DNA of 10,985 bases from Veillonella sp. (GCA_018367495.1 JAGZGB010000060.1:1-10985), one strand, 5' to 3'. Counted from the stretch's first letter, positions 1 to 10,163 are shown. A program made the numbers and translations. Notes: generated by a model not told the origin, from the sequence alone.

Positions 1-1
1 G

Positions 2-139
2 ACAAAAGAAACGATGGAAAGCTTTGACTATATTTTAGAACCTATATATGGCCATGGTGAATACAATCATTTATCTGTGCGTAGTGCCGTTTCAATCATT
101 TTAGATCGATTGCGTGGCGAGGCATGGTGGAATAAATAG
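2..139 (+). CDS. C-terminal end of an unidentified protein (5' partial)
   Basis: An open frame enters from the left edge and ends at TAG 137-139, giving 45 residues: it starts [20 protein letters not shown] and ends in [10 protein letters not shown]. The stop codon overlaps the Shine-Dalgarno sequence of yebC (138-145), so the gene is almost certainly co-transcribed, and perhaps translationally coupled, with yebC. The stretch [17 protein letters not shown] has the spacing of an amphipathic helix preceded by a Pro/Gly-rich loop. It loosely recalls the C-terminal SAM-binding knot of SPOUT-type RNA methyltransferases (LNVSVA-like), but I do not recognise the family and would not transfer a function. 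The start lies outside the window. Confidence 0.6.
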   Translation, partial: TKETMESFDYILEPIYGHGEYNHLSVRSAVSIILDRLRGEAWWNK

Positions 140-148
140 GAGGAGTCT

Positions 149-883
149 ATGTCAGGACATTCAAAATGGGCAAATATTAAACATAAAAAAGGCAAAACTG
201 ATGCGTTGAAGGCTAAATTAGCTACGAAAATCGGTCGCGAAATTACCGTGGCAGCACGCATGGGTGGTGCTGATCCAACAGGTAATATGCGTTTAAAATT
301 GGCTTTGCAAAAAGCTCGTGAAAACAATATTCCTAAGGATAATATTCAACGTGCCATCGATAAAGGCATTGGTGCTACGGATATGAATGCATACGAAGAA
401 ATCGTATATGAAGGTTATGGTCCAGCTGGTGTGGCTGTTACTGTAGAGGTTATGACGGATAATCGTAACCGTGCAGCAGCAGATGTGCGACATGCATTCT
501 CTAAACAAGGTGGTAACCTTGGTGAGAGCGGTTGTGTAGGTTGGATGTTTAAATCTAAAGGCGTATTCGTTATCGATAAAGAAGGTCATGACGAAGATGA
601 ATTGACCATGTTAGCTCTCGAAGCGGGCGCAGAAGACCTTAAGTCCGAAGACGATGTATTTGAAATTTATACTACTCCTGAAGATTATGATGCGGTAGAA
701 GCAGCTCTTGCTGATGCGGGCATTGAAACAGAAGTAGCGAAAATCACAATGATTCCAGATACTACAATTGAATTGACTGGCGATGATGCTGTAAAAATGC
801 AAAAAATGCTCGACGTATTGGATGATCTTGATGATGTACAAAACGTATATCACAATGGTATTTTGCCAGACGACGAAGAATAA
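149..883 (+). CDS. yebC: YebC/TACO1-family translation-associated factor
   Basis: The 244-residue product is full length for the YebC/PmpR/TACO1 family. It opens with the family signature MSGHSKWANIKHKKGKTDA and continues with the diagnostic segment KIGREITVAARMGG and then NIPKDNIQRAIDKG at about residues 63-76. Its C-terminal half is strongly acidic (TGDDAVKMQ, then DVLDDLDDVQNVYHN), as is usual. The start is ATG 149, preceded by AGGAGGAG at 138-145. Bacterial members were long annotated as transcriptional regulators. The mitochondrial homologue TACO1 is a translational activator, and more recent work links bacterial YebC to translation of difficult sequences such as proline runs, so 'regulator' should be used cautiously. 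The neighbourhood next to ruvC matches the classical yebC-ruvC arrangement. Here the two are separated by a terminator and a new promoter. The assignment to the family is very safe; the molecular role is less so. Confidence 0.96.
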   Translation: MSGHSKWANIKHKKGKTDALKAKLATKIGREITVAARMGGADPTGNMRLKLALQKARENNIPKDNIQRAIDKGIGATDMNAYEEIVYEGYGPAGVAVTVEVMTDNRNRAAADVRHAFSKQGGNLGESGCVGWMFKSKGVFVIDKEGHDEDELTMLALEAGAEDLKSEDDVFEIYTTPEDYDAVEAALADAGIETEVAKITMIPDTTIELTGDDAVKMQKMLDVLDDLDDVQNVYHNGILPDDEE

Positions 884-892
884 TAATATTAA

Positions 893-920
893 GGAGCACT
901 CTGATGGGTGCTCCCTTTTT
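893..920 (+). terminator. Rho-independent terminator after yebC
   Basis: GGAGCAC (893-899) pairs perfectly with GTGCTCC (908-914) across an 8-base loop. One C and then five T (916-920) follow. It sits 10 bases past the yebC stop, so it should end the upstream-gene/yebC transcript and insulate the ruv operon, which has its own promoter about 80 bases further on. Confidence 0.9.
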
Positions 921-998
921 GTTGATTCATGGAATTTAGAGTTTTTGTAAATGTTAAGAATACTAATAGATTTCTTATAAATTTTATATTGAAATTCA

Positions 999-1027
999 TG
1001 AACTTCGATGTGGTATTGTGCTATAAT
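999..1027 (+). promoter_or_regulatory. Extended -10 promoter for the ruv-queA-tgt-sec operon
   Basis: A perfect TATAAT lies at 1022-1027 with the extended -10 dinucleotide TG one base upstream (TGC before TATAAT). The -35 region is poor: the best hexamer at 17-bp spacing is TGAACT (999-1004). That fits an extended -10 promoter, which needs little -35 contact. Transcription would begin near 1034, giving an untranslated leader of about 57 bases before the ruvC GTG. It is the only strong promoter-like sequence between the yebC terminator and ruvC. Confidence 0.72.
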
Positions 1028-1090
1028 AAAATAGATTATGTAATGGAGGTAGGCGATAGCTTATCTCATTTTTAAACTAAGGGGGTTAAG

Positions 1091-1585
1091 GTGCGAATTA
1101 TAGGTATTGACCCAGGCACGGCTATATGTGGATATGGCATTATTGACGTGAAGGGTAGTAAATTAACACCTGTAGCCTATGGGGCTATTACAACTCCTAA
1201 GGAATTAACCGATTCACAGCGGTTGGAAATTTTATTTAATGACCTAAGTGATATTCTAGAGGAATTTAAGCCGGATAAGTTCGGCGTAGAGGAATTGTTC
1301 TTCAATCGTAATGTAACGACCGCTATTAAGGTTGGTCAAGCTCGAGGCGTTATATTATTAGCGGCTGAGCAGCAACGAATTCCTATCTATGAATATACAC
1401 CGCTACAAATCAAGCAAGCTGTCACAGGTTACGGTAAGGCTGATAAGAATCAGGTTATTTATATGACGATGAATATTTTGGGGATTCGTGAGAAAATTAA
1501 GCCCGATGATACGGCGGACGCATTAGCTGTTGCCATCTGTACGGCCCATAGTTCTCACAATGATAGATTGAAGAGGTTAGTGTAA
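1091..1585 (+). CDS. ruvC: Holliday junction resolvase RuvC
   Basis: RuvC is the dimeric endonuclease that nicks opposite strands of a Holliday junction held by RuvAB, completing homologous recombination and fork repair. The 164-residue product has the usual length and RNase H-like fold signature. The N-terminus IIGIDPGTAICGYG carries the first catalytic Asp (D7), VEELFFNRN carries the Glu (E67), and KPDDTADALAVAIC carries the last acidic pair (D140 and D143). The start is GTG 1091, five bases after a GGGGG Shine-Dalgarno core (1081-1085). An in-frame TAA at 1073-1075 with no intervening ATG makes GTG the only reasonable start, and it places D7 where the family has it. The stop shares its last base with the ruvA start (TAATG). 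Confidence 0.97.
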   Translation: MRIIGIDPGTAICGYGIIDVKGSKLTPVAYGAITTPKELTDSQRLEILFNDLSDILEEFKPDKFGVEELFFNRNVTTAIKVGQARGVILLAAEQQRIPIYEYTPLQIKQAVTGYGKADKNQVIYMTMNILGIREKIKPDDTADALAVAICTAHSSHNDRLKRLV

Positions 1586-2193
1586 TGATAGGGTATGTAC
1601 GGGGCATCGTAACACATCTCTTTAAAGAGTCTTGTTACGTAGATGTACATGGCGTAGGGTATCGCGTTTATGTGCCGACCACTACGCGTCAACAATTGAT
1701 TGAAGGTCATGAGGCAACGCTATTTACGTATTTGAATGTGCGGGAAGATGCAATGCAACTCTATGGCTTTTGGACGGAAGAGGAGTATGAGTTGTTCATT
1801 TTACTCATTTCTGTTTCCGGTATAGGACCTAAGGTGGGGCTTGGCATTTTGTCTGGTATGACGCCGGAGGCTTTCAAATTAGCTGTTATTAATGGCCAAG
1901 TACAGCAATTAACCAAATTGCCTGGCATTGGTAAGAAATCTGCAGAGCGACTTGTTCTGGAGTTAAAGGATAAGTTAGCGAAAATGACGCATATATCTGC
2001 AGAATCTCCAGCAGCCATACAGCCGATTGGTGTTGCCGCTAGTGGTGCTGCCGGTGAGGCTATTGAAGCTCTCGTATCGCTAGGTTATTCAGAACGAGAT
2101 GTAGCTGATATTGTAGAGTCTTTAGATGATGGTAAACGCGATATACCTGAGTTGATTAAAGTCAGCTTGATTGAGCTTGGGAAAGGACGATAA
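1585..2193 (+). CDS. ruvA: Holliday junction branch migration protein RuvA
   Basis: RuvA tetramers bind the four-way junction and load the RuvB motors. The 202-residue product is full length. It has an OB-fold N-terminal domain (about 1-65, beginning [10 protein letters not shown]), two helix-hairpin-helix DNA-binding motifs ([15 protein letters not shown] near 75-89 and [15 protein letters not shown] near 109-123), then a variable, Ala-rich linker (about 135-155). A C-terminal three-helix domain III (about 157-200) is the part that contacts RuvB. The ATG overlaps the ruvC stop by one base, so translation is probably coupled. It ends two bases before ruvB. No residue that would be expected is missing. 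Confidence 0.97.
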   Translation: MIGYVRGIVTHLFKESCYVDVHGVGYRVYVPTTTRQQLIEGHEATLFTYLNVREDAMQLYGFWTEEEYELFILLISVSGIGPKVGLGILSGMTPEAFKLAVINGQVQQLTKLPGIGKKSAERLVLELKDKLAKMTHISAESPAAIQPIGVAASGAAGEAIEALVSLGYSERDVADIVESLDDGKRDIPELIKVSLIELGKGR

Positions 2194-2195
2194 GG

Positions 2196-3200
2196 ATGAA
2201 CGAAGAAGTACGCCTTGTCGGAAATGGCGAGCACGAAGAAGATATGTGGCAATATAGCCTACGACCAAAGTTTTTTAATGAGTATGTAGGTCAAGAAGAG
2301 GCTAAAGGTAATCTAAATGTATATATTCAGGCGGCTAAGCAACGTGGTGAAGCCTTAGATCACGTATTGCTCTATGGTCCACCAGGCCTTGGGAAGACTA
2401 CTTTGGCAGGGATTATTGCGAATGAATTGGGTGTTAATTTTCGCATAACCTCTGGTCCTGCCATTGAAAAGTCTGGTGACTTGGCTGCAATCTTAACAAA
2501 TTTAGATGATCACGATGTACTATTTATTGATGAAATTCATCGTTTGTCTCGTAGTGTAGAGGAAGTATTGTACTCTGCAATGGAGGACTATGCTATCGAT
2601 ATCATCATCGGTAAGGGCCCAAGTGCTCGAACGGTGCGCATTGATTTGCCAAAGTTTACTTTGGTAGGTGCCACTACACGGGCCGGGGCTTTGGCGGCAC
2701 CTTTAAGGGACCGTTTTGGTATTATTAACCGGTTGGAATATTATAAACAACCAGAATTAGAGTTTATTGTGACTCGAGCTGCAGAAATACTCAATATAGG
2801 TATTGAGCCAACTGGGGCTAGCGAAATTGCGCGTCGTTCTAGGGGAACGCCACGTATCGCAAATCGTCTACTTAAACGGGTGCGTGATTTTGCACAAGTT
2901 ATTGGTGATGGGGTTATCACTCAAGACATTGCAGATGATGCGTTACAACGTTTATATATAGATAAAGAAGGACTCGATCGAATCGATCGACGTGTGTTGG
3001 AGTGTATTATTGAAAAATATGATGGTGGTCCAGTAGGTATCGATACTATTGCGGCAGCTATTAGCGAAGAGAGAGATACCATCGAAGATGTGTATGAACC
3101 ATATTTAATGCAATTAGGATTTTTAGGACGCACACCACGTGGGAGGGTGGCCACTAAATTAGCCTATGAGCATTTAGGTATTTCACAGACAGGGAAATAA
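2196..3200 (+). CDS. ruvB: Holliday junction branch migration ATPase RuvB
   Basis: RuvB is the hexameric AAA+ motor that pumps DNA through the RuvA-bound junction. The 334-residue product is full length and intact. It shows Walker A GPPGLGKT (61-68), Walker B LFIDEIH (109-115), sensor 1 GATTRAG (158-164), the arginine-finger region PLRDRFG (169-175) and sensor 2 RSRGTPR (214-220). A winged-helix DNA-binding domain (about 260-325) ends with [12 protein letters not shown]. The start is ATG 2196, two bases after the ruvA stop, with AAAGGA (2182-2187) placed eight bases upstream inside ruvA. Together with ruvC and ruvA this makes a complete RuvABC set in one operon. Confidence 0.98.
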   Translation: MNEEVRLVGNGEHEEDMWQYSLRPKFFNEYVGQEEAKGNLNVYIQAAKQRGEALDHVLLYGPPGLGKTTLAGIIANELGVNFRITSGPAIEKSGDLAAILTNLDDHDVLFIDEIHRLSRSVEEVLYSAMEDYAIDIIIGKGPSARTVRIDLPKFTLVGATTRAGALAAPLRDRFGIINRLEYYKQPELEFIVTRAAEILNIGIEPTGASEIARRSRGTPRIANRLLKRVRDFAQVIGDGVITQDIADDALQRLYIDKEGLDRIDRRVLECIIEKYDGGPVGIDTIAAAISEERDTIEDVYEPYLMQLGFLGRTPRGRVATKLAYEHLGISQTGK

Positions 3201-3202
3201 AA

Positions 3203-4807
3203 ATGAAAACAAAACGATTACAATTGATGATCATGGCTACTTTGTTTTTAGGTGTAAATATTGGCGGTGCTTCTGTGGCAGAAGGAGCCACATTGCAACA
3301 TAAGAGTGCAGTTGTGACTAAAAAGCCAATTCCAAAATCAACAGTATCTACAACCAATGTATCAAAAGTAAATATGACGAAGAAGTCAACTTTTAGACCC
3401 CTTGTAACTAAACCGGCTCCAAAGCCTGTGGCAAAAGTGACATCGAAGTCAAATGCTTCTAGGACTGTAACAACAGTAAAAAAAACATCTGTTCAAAAGC
3501 CTGTAGCAAAATCTACAGTTACTAGTGCTAAGAGTACAACGATAAAGCCTACTACATCTAAGGTTAGTAAAACATCTGGTGCCAATAGTATTCAAGCTAA
3601 TACAGCTACTATTACACGTAATAAGGTAGGCTCCGTAGTGACACCAGCTACAACGCGAGTAGAGAATGTACCGAATGTGCGTGTTCTATTAGGCAGCCGT
3701 AGCTCTGATGCTACTGTTACGTCTACAGCTAATATGGTTGTTTTAAATAGCTCTAATGGTCAATCTAGTACTATTAGTGCAAATCGTGGAACCTCTGTTG
3801 GCGTTCGAGGTGGTAAAATTGCTGTTAATGGCAAGGCCATTGATAGTGTGGTTACCTTAAAACCAGCTAATAGTGATGCACCATTTTTGTTTGAAGGTAA
3901 AGGTTATCGCGGTGGACTTACATTACGTGCTAACAACGGTAAAATGATGGTCATTAACTCTGTACCACTTGAAGACTATCTTTATGGCGTAGTTCCACAG
4001 GAAGTCGTTCCGTCTTGGCCTGCAGCAGCATTAGAAGCACAAGCTGTAGCAGCTCGCACTTATGCGCTTCATACAATGGAAGAAAATAAAGGGAAATTGT
4101 ATGATGTGAGCACGTCTACAGATCATCAAGTATATAAAGGTGTTAGTGGTGAAACGCAAGCTACTACGAATGCGGTTAATAAAACAAAGGGGATGGTTAT
4201 GCTATATAATCAACGCCCTATTAATGCTTTATTCCATTCCGATGGCGGTGGCTATACAGAGGATAGTGTTAATGTATGGGGCAGTGATGTACCATATTTG
4301 AAGGGGGTAAAGGATTTTAGCACTGGTACATCTACATCGAACTGGACAGTTACCACTTCCCGTCAAGCTCTTGAAAGTAAGCTTAATGCAGCAAGTAAAG
4401 GGGTTGGCAAATTGAAGAGTATTCAATTGACACCACTTGGTAAGCCAGGTCAACAAACATCTGACCGTGGTGTGTCTGGTCGTATCAAGAGTGCTACTTT
4501 TATAGGTACCTCAGGGAAAACAACAATTGATGGAGATTCTTTACGCAGTATTTTAGGCTTAAAATCCACACTTTTTGATTTCTATGTAAATCATAATCCT
4601 GCAAACAGTGTGGGTAAGGCATACCATAATTTTACTGGTAGTAATGATACTGTCTACATTAAAGGCCACGGTTGGGGGCATGGTCTCGGTATGTCTCAAT
4701 GGGGGGCCGCAGAGATGGCGAAACGTGCTACTCCAGGGGATACAAATTATTACCAAACTATTTTGCGTCACTACTATAGTGGCATTACATTAAAGAAAAT
4801 GTACTAA
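3203..4807 (+). CDS. Secreted SpoIID/LytB-domain cell-wall protein with long basic linker
   Basis: The 534-residue protein begins with a signal peptide: basic MKTKR, a hydrophobic core to about residue 22, and likely cleavage near A24-A29. Residues 31-153 form a low-complexity Lys/Ser/Thr/Val/Pro linker with about 24 basic and no acidic residues, including two KPVAK copies. The SpoIID/LytB domain follows, from about 158 to the end: [20 protein letters not shown] (254-273), [22 protein letters not shown] (344-354) and the C-terminal [15 protein letters not shown]. In B. subtilis SpoIID the Glu in the equivalent of PQEV is the lytic transglycosylase residue, which here would be E267. The protein has no cysteine, so the Cys/His zinc site described for C. 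difficile SpoIID is absent. In a non-sporulating organism a vegetative role in peptidoglycan cleavage or amidase stimulation is likely. ATG 3203 lies two bases past ruvB, with AGGGA (3191-3195) upstream. Confidence 0.9.
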   Translation: MKTKRLQLMIMATLFLGVNIGGASVAEGATLQHKSAVVTKKPIPKSTVSTTNVSKVNMTKKSTFRPLVTKPAPKPVAKVTSKSNASRTVTTVKKTSVQKPVAKSTVTSAKSTTIKPTTSKVSKTSGANSIQANTATITRNKVGSVVTPATTRVENVPNVRVLLGSRSSDATVTSTANMVVLNSSNGQSSTISANRGTSVGVRGGKIAVNGKAIDSVVTLKPANSDAPFLFEGKGYRGGLTLRANNGKMMVINSVPLEDYLYGVVPQEVVPSWPAAALEAQAVAARTYALHTMEENKGKLYDVSTSTDHQVYKGVSGETQATTNAVNKTKGMVMLYNQRPINALFHSDGGGYTEDSVNVWGSDVPYLKGVKDFSTGTSTSNWTVTTSRQALESKLNAASKGVGKLKSIQLTPLGKPGQQTSDRGVSGRIKSATFIGTSGKTTIDGDSLRSILGLKSTLFDFYVNHNPANSVGKAYHNFTGSNDTVYIKGHGWGHGLGMSQWGAAEMAKRATPGDTNYYQTILRHYYSGITLKKMY

Positions 4808-4818
4808 TAAGGATTACG

Positions 4819-6968
<2,150 letters not shown>

Positions 6969-6978
6969 TAATTAAGTC

Positions 6979-7007
6979 TAGTCAAATTTATATTAGGTAG
7001 ATATACT
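6979..7007 (+). promoter_or_regulatory. Possible internal promoter upstream of yajC
   Basis: TAGTCA (6979-6984, four of six matches to TTGACA) lies 17 bp from TATACT (7002-7007, five of six matches to TATAAT). It falls in the 73-base gap between tgt and yajC, the largest gap in the operon. No terminator precedes it, so it would add to read-through from upstream rather than replace it. Activity cannot be judged from sequence alone. Confidence 0.45.
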
Positions 7008-7041
7008 AGAAAAGAATACATTTTTTGTATAGGAGGATAAC

Positions 7042-7332
7042 ATGGAAGATATTTTACAAGTGTTGCAAACGAGCTGGCCAATTCTATTAATGGTCGTAAT
7101 CTTTTACTTCTTATTGTGGCGTCCACAAAAGAAACAGCAAAAAGAACGGGCTAACTTGTTAGGTAGCTTAAAGAAAGGCCAAAAAATTGTTACAATTGGC
7201 GGCATTTATGGTGAAATTGTTGAACTTGATGACGAAAAAGTAAAAGTACAAGTATCTGAAAAAGTAGAGTTAACATTTGCTCGTACTGCCATTGCTAACG
7301 TACTTTCCAAGAAAAATAAGGAAGAAAAATAA
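7042..7332 (+). CDS. yajC: Preprotein translocase accessory subunit YajC
   Basis: YajC is a small single-span inner-membrane protein that co-purifies with the SecDF part of the Sec holotranslocon. The 96-residue product has one transmembrane helix (about 12-26, WPILLMVVIFYFLLW), then the family's WRPQKKQQKE motif (26-35) at the cytoplasmic border. A small beta-rich domain follows (KKGQKIVTIGGIYGEIVELDDEKVKVQV) and then a charged tail. The start is ATG 7042, five bases after a perfect AGGAGG (7031-7036). Its position ahead of secD and secF, with only the folate gene between, is the common arrangement. The stop overlaps the next start as TAATG. Confidence 0.96.
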   Translation: MEDILQVLQTSWPILLMVVIFYFLLWRPQKKQQKERANLLGSLKKGQKIVTIGGIYGEIVELDDEKVKVQVSEKVELTFARTAIANVLSKKNKEEK

Positions 7333-7898
7333 TGAATACAAAGGAAGCAGTGCGCCGGGCGTGCAAGTCCCAGCGCGCTGCTTTATCCGTTGCTGATTGT
7401 AATACATGGACATCAATGTTGACGGAGCAAATCGTCAATACTCCTGAATATAAATCAGCCAATAGCATTATGGCCTATTTGGCGATGCCCAAGGAGGCCG
7501 ATTTAGACGATGTTATACGTCATGCTTTAGAACATGGTAAATCCGTATATGTTCCAGTATGTACAGATAAGACGACCATGATTGCAGTTCGTCTTAAGTC
7601 TCTAGAATCTATCACTCGGGGTGTGTTAAATATACGCATTCCCTCTGAGCCATACGAGGTTATTAATCCACATGACCTGGATTTGATTTTAGTGCCTGGT
7701 GCTGGCTTTGACCGTCAAGGTGGTCGCATGGGGATGGGGAATGGGTATTATGATCGATTTCTCAAGGAACTTTCACCAAGTACATATATGGGCGTATGTT
7801 GGAGTGTCCAAATTTGGGATGAACCAATCCCTATGGATGGATTGGACCAACGGATGGATAAGATTGTAACGGAGCAAGGCGTTATACATTGCGTATAG
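7332..7898 (+). CDS. 5-formyltetrahydrofolate cyclo-ligase (MTHFS family)
   Basis: This enzyme converts 5-formyl-tetrahydrofolate to 5,10-methenyl-tetrahydrofolate using ATP, returning a storage or inhibitory folate to the one-carbon pool. The 188-residue product matches the family in length and motifs. A basic N-terminus (KEAVRRACKSQRAAL) provides ATP-contacting residues. YLAMPKEADL (49-58) takes the place of the folate-contacting segment. LILVPGAGFDRQGGRMGMGNGYYDRF runs from about 118 to 143 in two parts: the DLILVPG strand and the nucleotide/Mg loop GRMGMGNGYYDR (131-142). ATG 7332 overlaps the yajC stop by one base, and AAGGAAG (7318-7324) lies seven bases upstream. The gene sits between yajC and secD with no evident functional link to secretion, so co-expression may be incidental. 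Names in use include ygfA, fau and mthfs. Confidence 0.94.
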   Translation: MNTKEAVRRACKSQRAALSVADCNTWTSMLTEQIVNTPEYKSANSIMAYLAMPKEADLDDVIRHALEHGKSVYVPVCTDKTTMIAVRLKSLESITRGVLNIRIPSEPYEVINPHDLDLILVPGAGFDRQGGRMGMGNGYYDRFLKELSPSTYMGVCWSVQIWDEPIPMDGLDQRMDKIVTEQGVIHCV

Positions 7899-7904
7899 TA
7901 GTAG

Positions 7905-7922
7905 AAGGGAGCAACTATTTTG
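7905..7922 (+). promoter_or_regulatory. Shine-Dalgarno and TTG start of secD
   Basis: AAGGGAG (7905-7911) is followed after eight bases by TTG (7920-7922). An in-frame TAG at 7902-7904 lies just upstream, and no ATG or GTG occurs between it and the TTG. The first membrane helix begins within five residues of the TTG, so a later start would destroy it. Confidence 0.85.
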
Positions 7923-9194
7923 AACGGTAAAGCTATTATCAAGTTTTTAGTAGTCATTGCTGCCATCATTGGATTATTTGCGTATTTCATTCAACCTTTA
8001 GCAGGTTCTTTGAAACAAGGCCTAGACTTACAAGGTGGTACGCATATCGTATTGGAAGCAGAGGATTCTGCAACTGGTCAAGCTGACAATGATGCAGTGG
8101 AACGGGCGAAGCAAATCTTAGAACGTCGTATTAATGAAATGGGTTTGTCTGAACCATTGGTACAACGTGAAGGTGCTCGCCGTATTATTATCGAATTGCC
8201 AGGTGTAAAAGATCCTGATGAAGCGATTAAACGTATCGGTAAAACAGCGGTCTTGGAATTTAAAAATGATCAAGGTCAAACTGTTATGACTGGTGATGAT
8301 TTAAAAGATGCGAAAGAAGAGTTAGGCCAAAATAAACAACCACTCGTTGCTATTGAATTAAGCGATGAAGGGGCTAAGAAATTTGCGGATTTAACATCTA
8401 AAAATATTGGCCGTCGCATTGCCATTACATTGGATGGTAAAGAATTGACTAATCCTGTAGTGCAACAAGCAATTACAGGTGGTAAAGCAACAATTTCTGG
8501 TAGTCAAAGCTTAGAAGAAGCTAAAGACTTGGCTATTTTGTTACGTTCTGGTGCATTGCCTGTTAAAATTAATGTATTGGAAGTTCGTACTGTAGGTCCT
8601 TCTTTGGGGCAAGACTCCAAAGATAAATCTGTTGTAGCCTTCAGTGCTGGTATTGCAATGATCATGGTTTTCTTGGTTATCTTATATCGTTTTTCTGGTA
8701 TCGTAGCTAATATTGCATTACTTGTATATGTTATGCTTTTATTGCTTGTATTGGGCAAAGGATTTAATGCTACAATGACATTGCCAGGTATTGCTGGTAT
8801 TATCTTGTCCATGGGTGTGGCAGTAGATGCGAATATTCTTATCTTTGAACGTTTTAAAGAAGAGGTGTTCTCTGGTAAATCTATGCGTGTAGCCATGGAA
8901 GCTGGTTTTAGCCGTGCATTAGCAACAATTACTGATGCGAACGTATCCGTTATTATTACGGCTGGTATCTTGACAATCTTAGGTTCTGGTCCAGTAAAAG
9001 GCTTCGCTATCAGCTTAGGCGTAGGTGTTGTTGTAAGTATGTTTACAGCGATTACAGTGAGTCATTTCTTGTTACGCTTACTTATTGACTGTAACTTTAC
9101 GAACCATCCATTCTGGTTTGGTGCGAATATCTCTCCAAGCACAAGTGCTGACGCATTTGCACCAAAATCTTTGAAAGGAGGTAAACGCAAATGA
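7920..9194 (+). CDS. secD: Protein translocase subunit SecD
   Basis: SecD works with SecF as a proton-driven pull on preproteins emerging from SecYEG. The 424-residue protein starts with TTG and has helix 1 at about 6-24. The extracytoplasmic P1 base follows, with the signature LKQGLDLQGGTH (31-42) and RRINEMGLSEPLVQ. It then has the short head region, the LRSGALP motif (208-214), and five C-terminal helices (about 238-256, 260-279, 286-306, 335-355 and 362-385). AVDANILIFERFKEE (301-315) carries D303, the expected proton-pathway aspartate. TDANVSVII (338-346) is also conserved. It is the short, low-GC Gram-positive-like version, well below the 600-plus residues of enterobacterial SecD. The stop overlaps secF by four bases (ATGA). 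Confidence 0.97.
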   Translation: MNGKAIIKFLVVIAAIIGLFAYFIQPLAGSLKQGLDLQGGTHIVLEAEDSATGQADNDAVERAKQILERRINEMGLSEPLVQREGARRIIIELPGVKDPDEAIKRIGKTAVLEFKNDQGQTVMTGDDLKDAKEELGQNKQPLVAIELSDEGAKKFADLTSKNIGRRIAITLDGKELTNPVVQQAITGGKATISGSQSLEEAKDLAILLRSGALPVKINVLEVRTVGPSLGQDSKDKSVVAFSAGIAMIMVFLVILYRFSGIVANIALLVYVMLLLLVLGKGFNATMTLPGIAGIILSMGVAVDANILIFERFKEEVFSGKSMRVAMEAGFSRALATITDANVSVIITAGILTILGSGPVKGFAISLGVGVVVSMFTAITVSHFLLRLLIDCNFTNHPFWFGANISPSTSADAFAPKSLKGGKRK

Positions 9195-10087
9195 CATTAG
9201 ACGTAATTAAACATCATCGTTGGTGGTTTGCTATTTCCTCCACGCTTGTTATTATCAGTTTGATTTCTATCTTTACTAAAGGTTTTAACTTTGGTATTGA
9301 CTATACTGGTGGTACCATTGTAGAAGTTGTATTTGATCAACCTGTAGAGGTTAGTCAAGTTCGTGACGTTTTGAAAGAATATAATCTTGAAAATGCACAA
9401 ATTCAGCTTTCTGGTGATACTACTGGTGAAACAGCGGGCGAAGACGTAATGATTCGTACACGTAATCTCGAGTCTAGTGAAAGTGCCGCTGTTGTAGAGT
9501 CTTTGACTAAATCTATTGGAAACAATACAGTTAAACGTATTGAAACTGTAGGTGCTGTAATTGGTTCTGAAGTTACAGAACATGCGTTGTTAAATCTTGT
9601 TATAGCCTTCGCAGCATTAGCATTGTATATTTCTTATCGTTTTGAATATAAAGTTGCTATTTCTGCTCTTGTTGCTATTTTCCACGATTTAATCATGGTG
9701 CTTGGCGTATTTTCTTATTTCCAATTGGAAATTGATGCGTCTTTCTTGGCTGCTATTCTTACGGTTGTAGGTTACTCCATGAATGAATCAGTAGTTATCT
9801 TTGACCGTGTTCGTGAAAATACACATACACATAAACGTTCTGATACATTTGCAGATCTTGCGAATGCATCTATTACACAAAGTATTCATCGTAGTTTCTA
9901 TACATTGGCTACAGTTATGTTCGCCTGTGTATCTCTTTATCTGTTCGGTGGGGACACTACAAAGAATTTTGCCCTTTGTATGATTATCGGTTTTGCTAGT
10001 GGTGCGTACTCCTCTATCTGTGTAGCTACATCCTTATGGGTTATGTGGAAGAGTCGCAACAAAAACGATATCCGCAATCAACAATAA
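9191..10087 (+). CDS. secF: Protein translocase subunit SecF
   Basis: SecF is the partner of SecD in the SecDF membrane complex. The 298-residue product has helix 1 (about 11-28), then FGIDYTGGTIVEV (34-46) and a small extracytoplasmic domain with VGAVIGSEVTEHAL (120-133). Five further helices follow from about 134 to 288. VGYSMNESVVIFDRVREN (193-210) is the characteristic fourth-helix signature; most SecF proteins have Asn-Asp where this one has Asn198-Glu199. The family arginine (R234 in SIHRSF) and LYLFGG (249-254) are present. ATG 9191 is four bases inside secD, and a strong AAAGGAGG (9174-9181) precedes it, so initiation may be both coupled and independent. It is the last gene of the operon, followed by a terminator. 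Confidence 0.97.
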   Translation: MTLDVIKHHRWWFAISSTLVIISLISIFTKGFNFGIDYTGGTIVEVVFDQPVEVSQVRDVLKEYNLENAQIQLSGDTTGETAGEDVMIRTRNLESSESAAVVESLTKSIGNNTVKRIETVGAVIGSEVTEHALLNLVIAFAALALYISYRFEYKVAISALVAIFHDLIMVLGVFSYFQLEIDASFLAAILTVVGYSMNESVVIFDRVRENTHTHKRSDTFADLANASITQSIHRSFYTLATVMFACVSLYLFGGDTTKNFALCMIIGFASGAYSSICVATSLWVMWKSRNKNDIRNQQ

Positions 10088-10126
10088 TATATGAACTACT
10101 TTTACTATAATAATGGTGAAAGTACT

Positions 10127-10163
10127 GAACCTCTCTTGCATACAGTCCAGAGAGGTTCTTTTT
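10127..10163 (+). terminator. Rho-independent terminator of the ruv-sec operon
   Basis: GAACCTCTCT (10127-10136) pairs perfectly over ten bases with AGAGAGGTTC (10149-10158) across a 12-base loop, followed by TTTTT (10159-10163). It begins 39 bases after the secF stop and is the only convincing terminator from ruvC onward. Confidence 0.93.

Noticed and set aside
1000..1011. Possible LexA/SOS box upstream of ruvC (GAAC-N4-...)
   Set aside because: Only the left half GAAC (1000-1003) matches the GAAC-N4-GTTC pattern; the right half reads ATGT. No full box is present between the terminator and ruvC.
1038..1075. Mini-ORFs in the ruvC leader (ATGTAA start-stop; 10-codon frame from 1043)
   Set aside because: Neither has a Shine-Dalgarno sequence and the peptide has no recognisable character; chance ATGs in a short leader.
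7016..7030. ATACA-TTTTT-TGTAT hairpin just before the yajC Shine-Dalgarno
   Set aside because: A five-base AT stem is too weak to claim a regulatory or terminator role.
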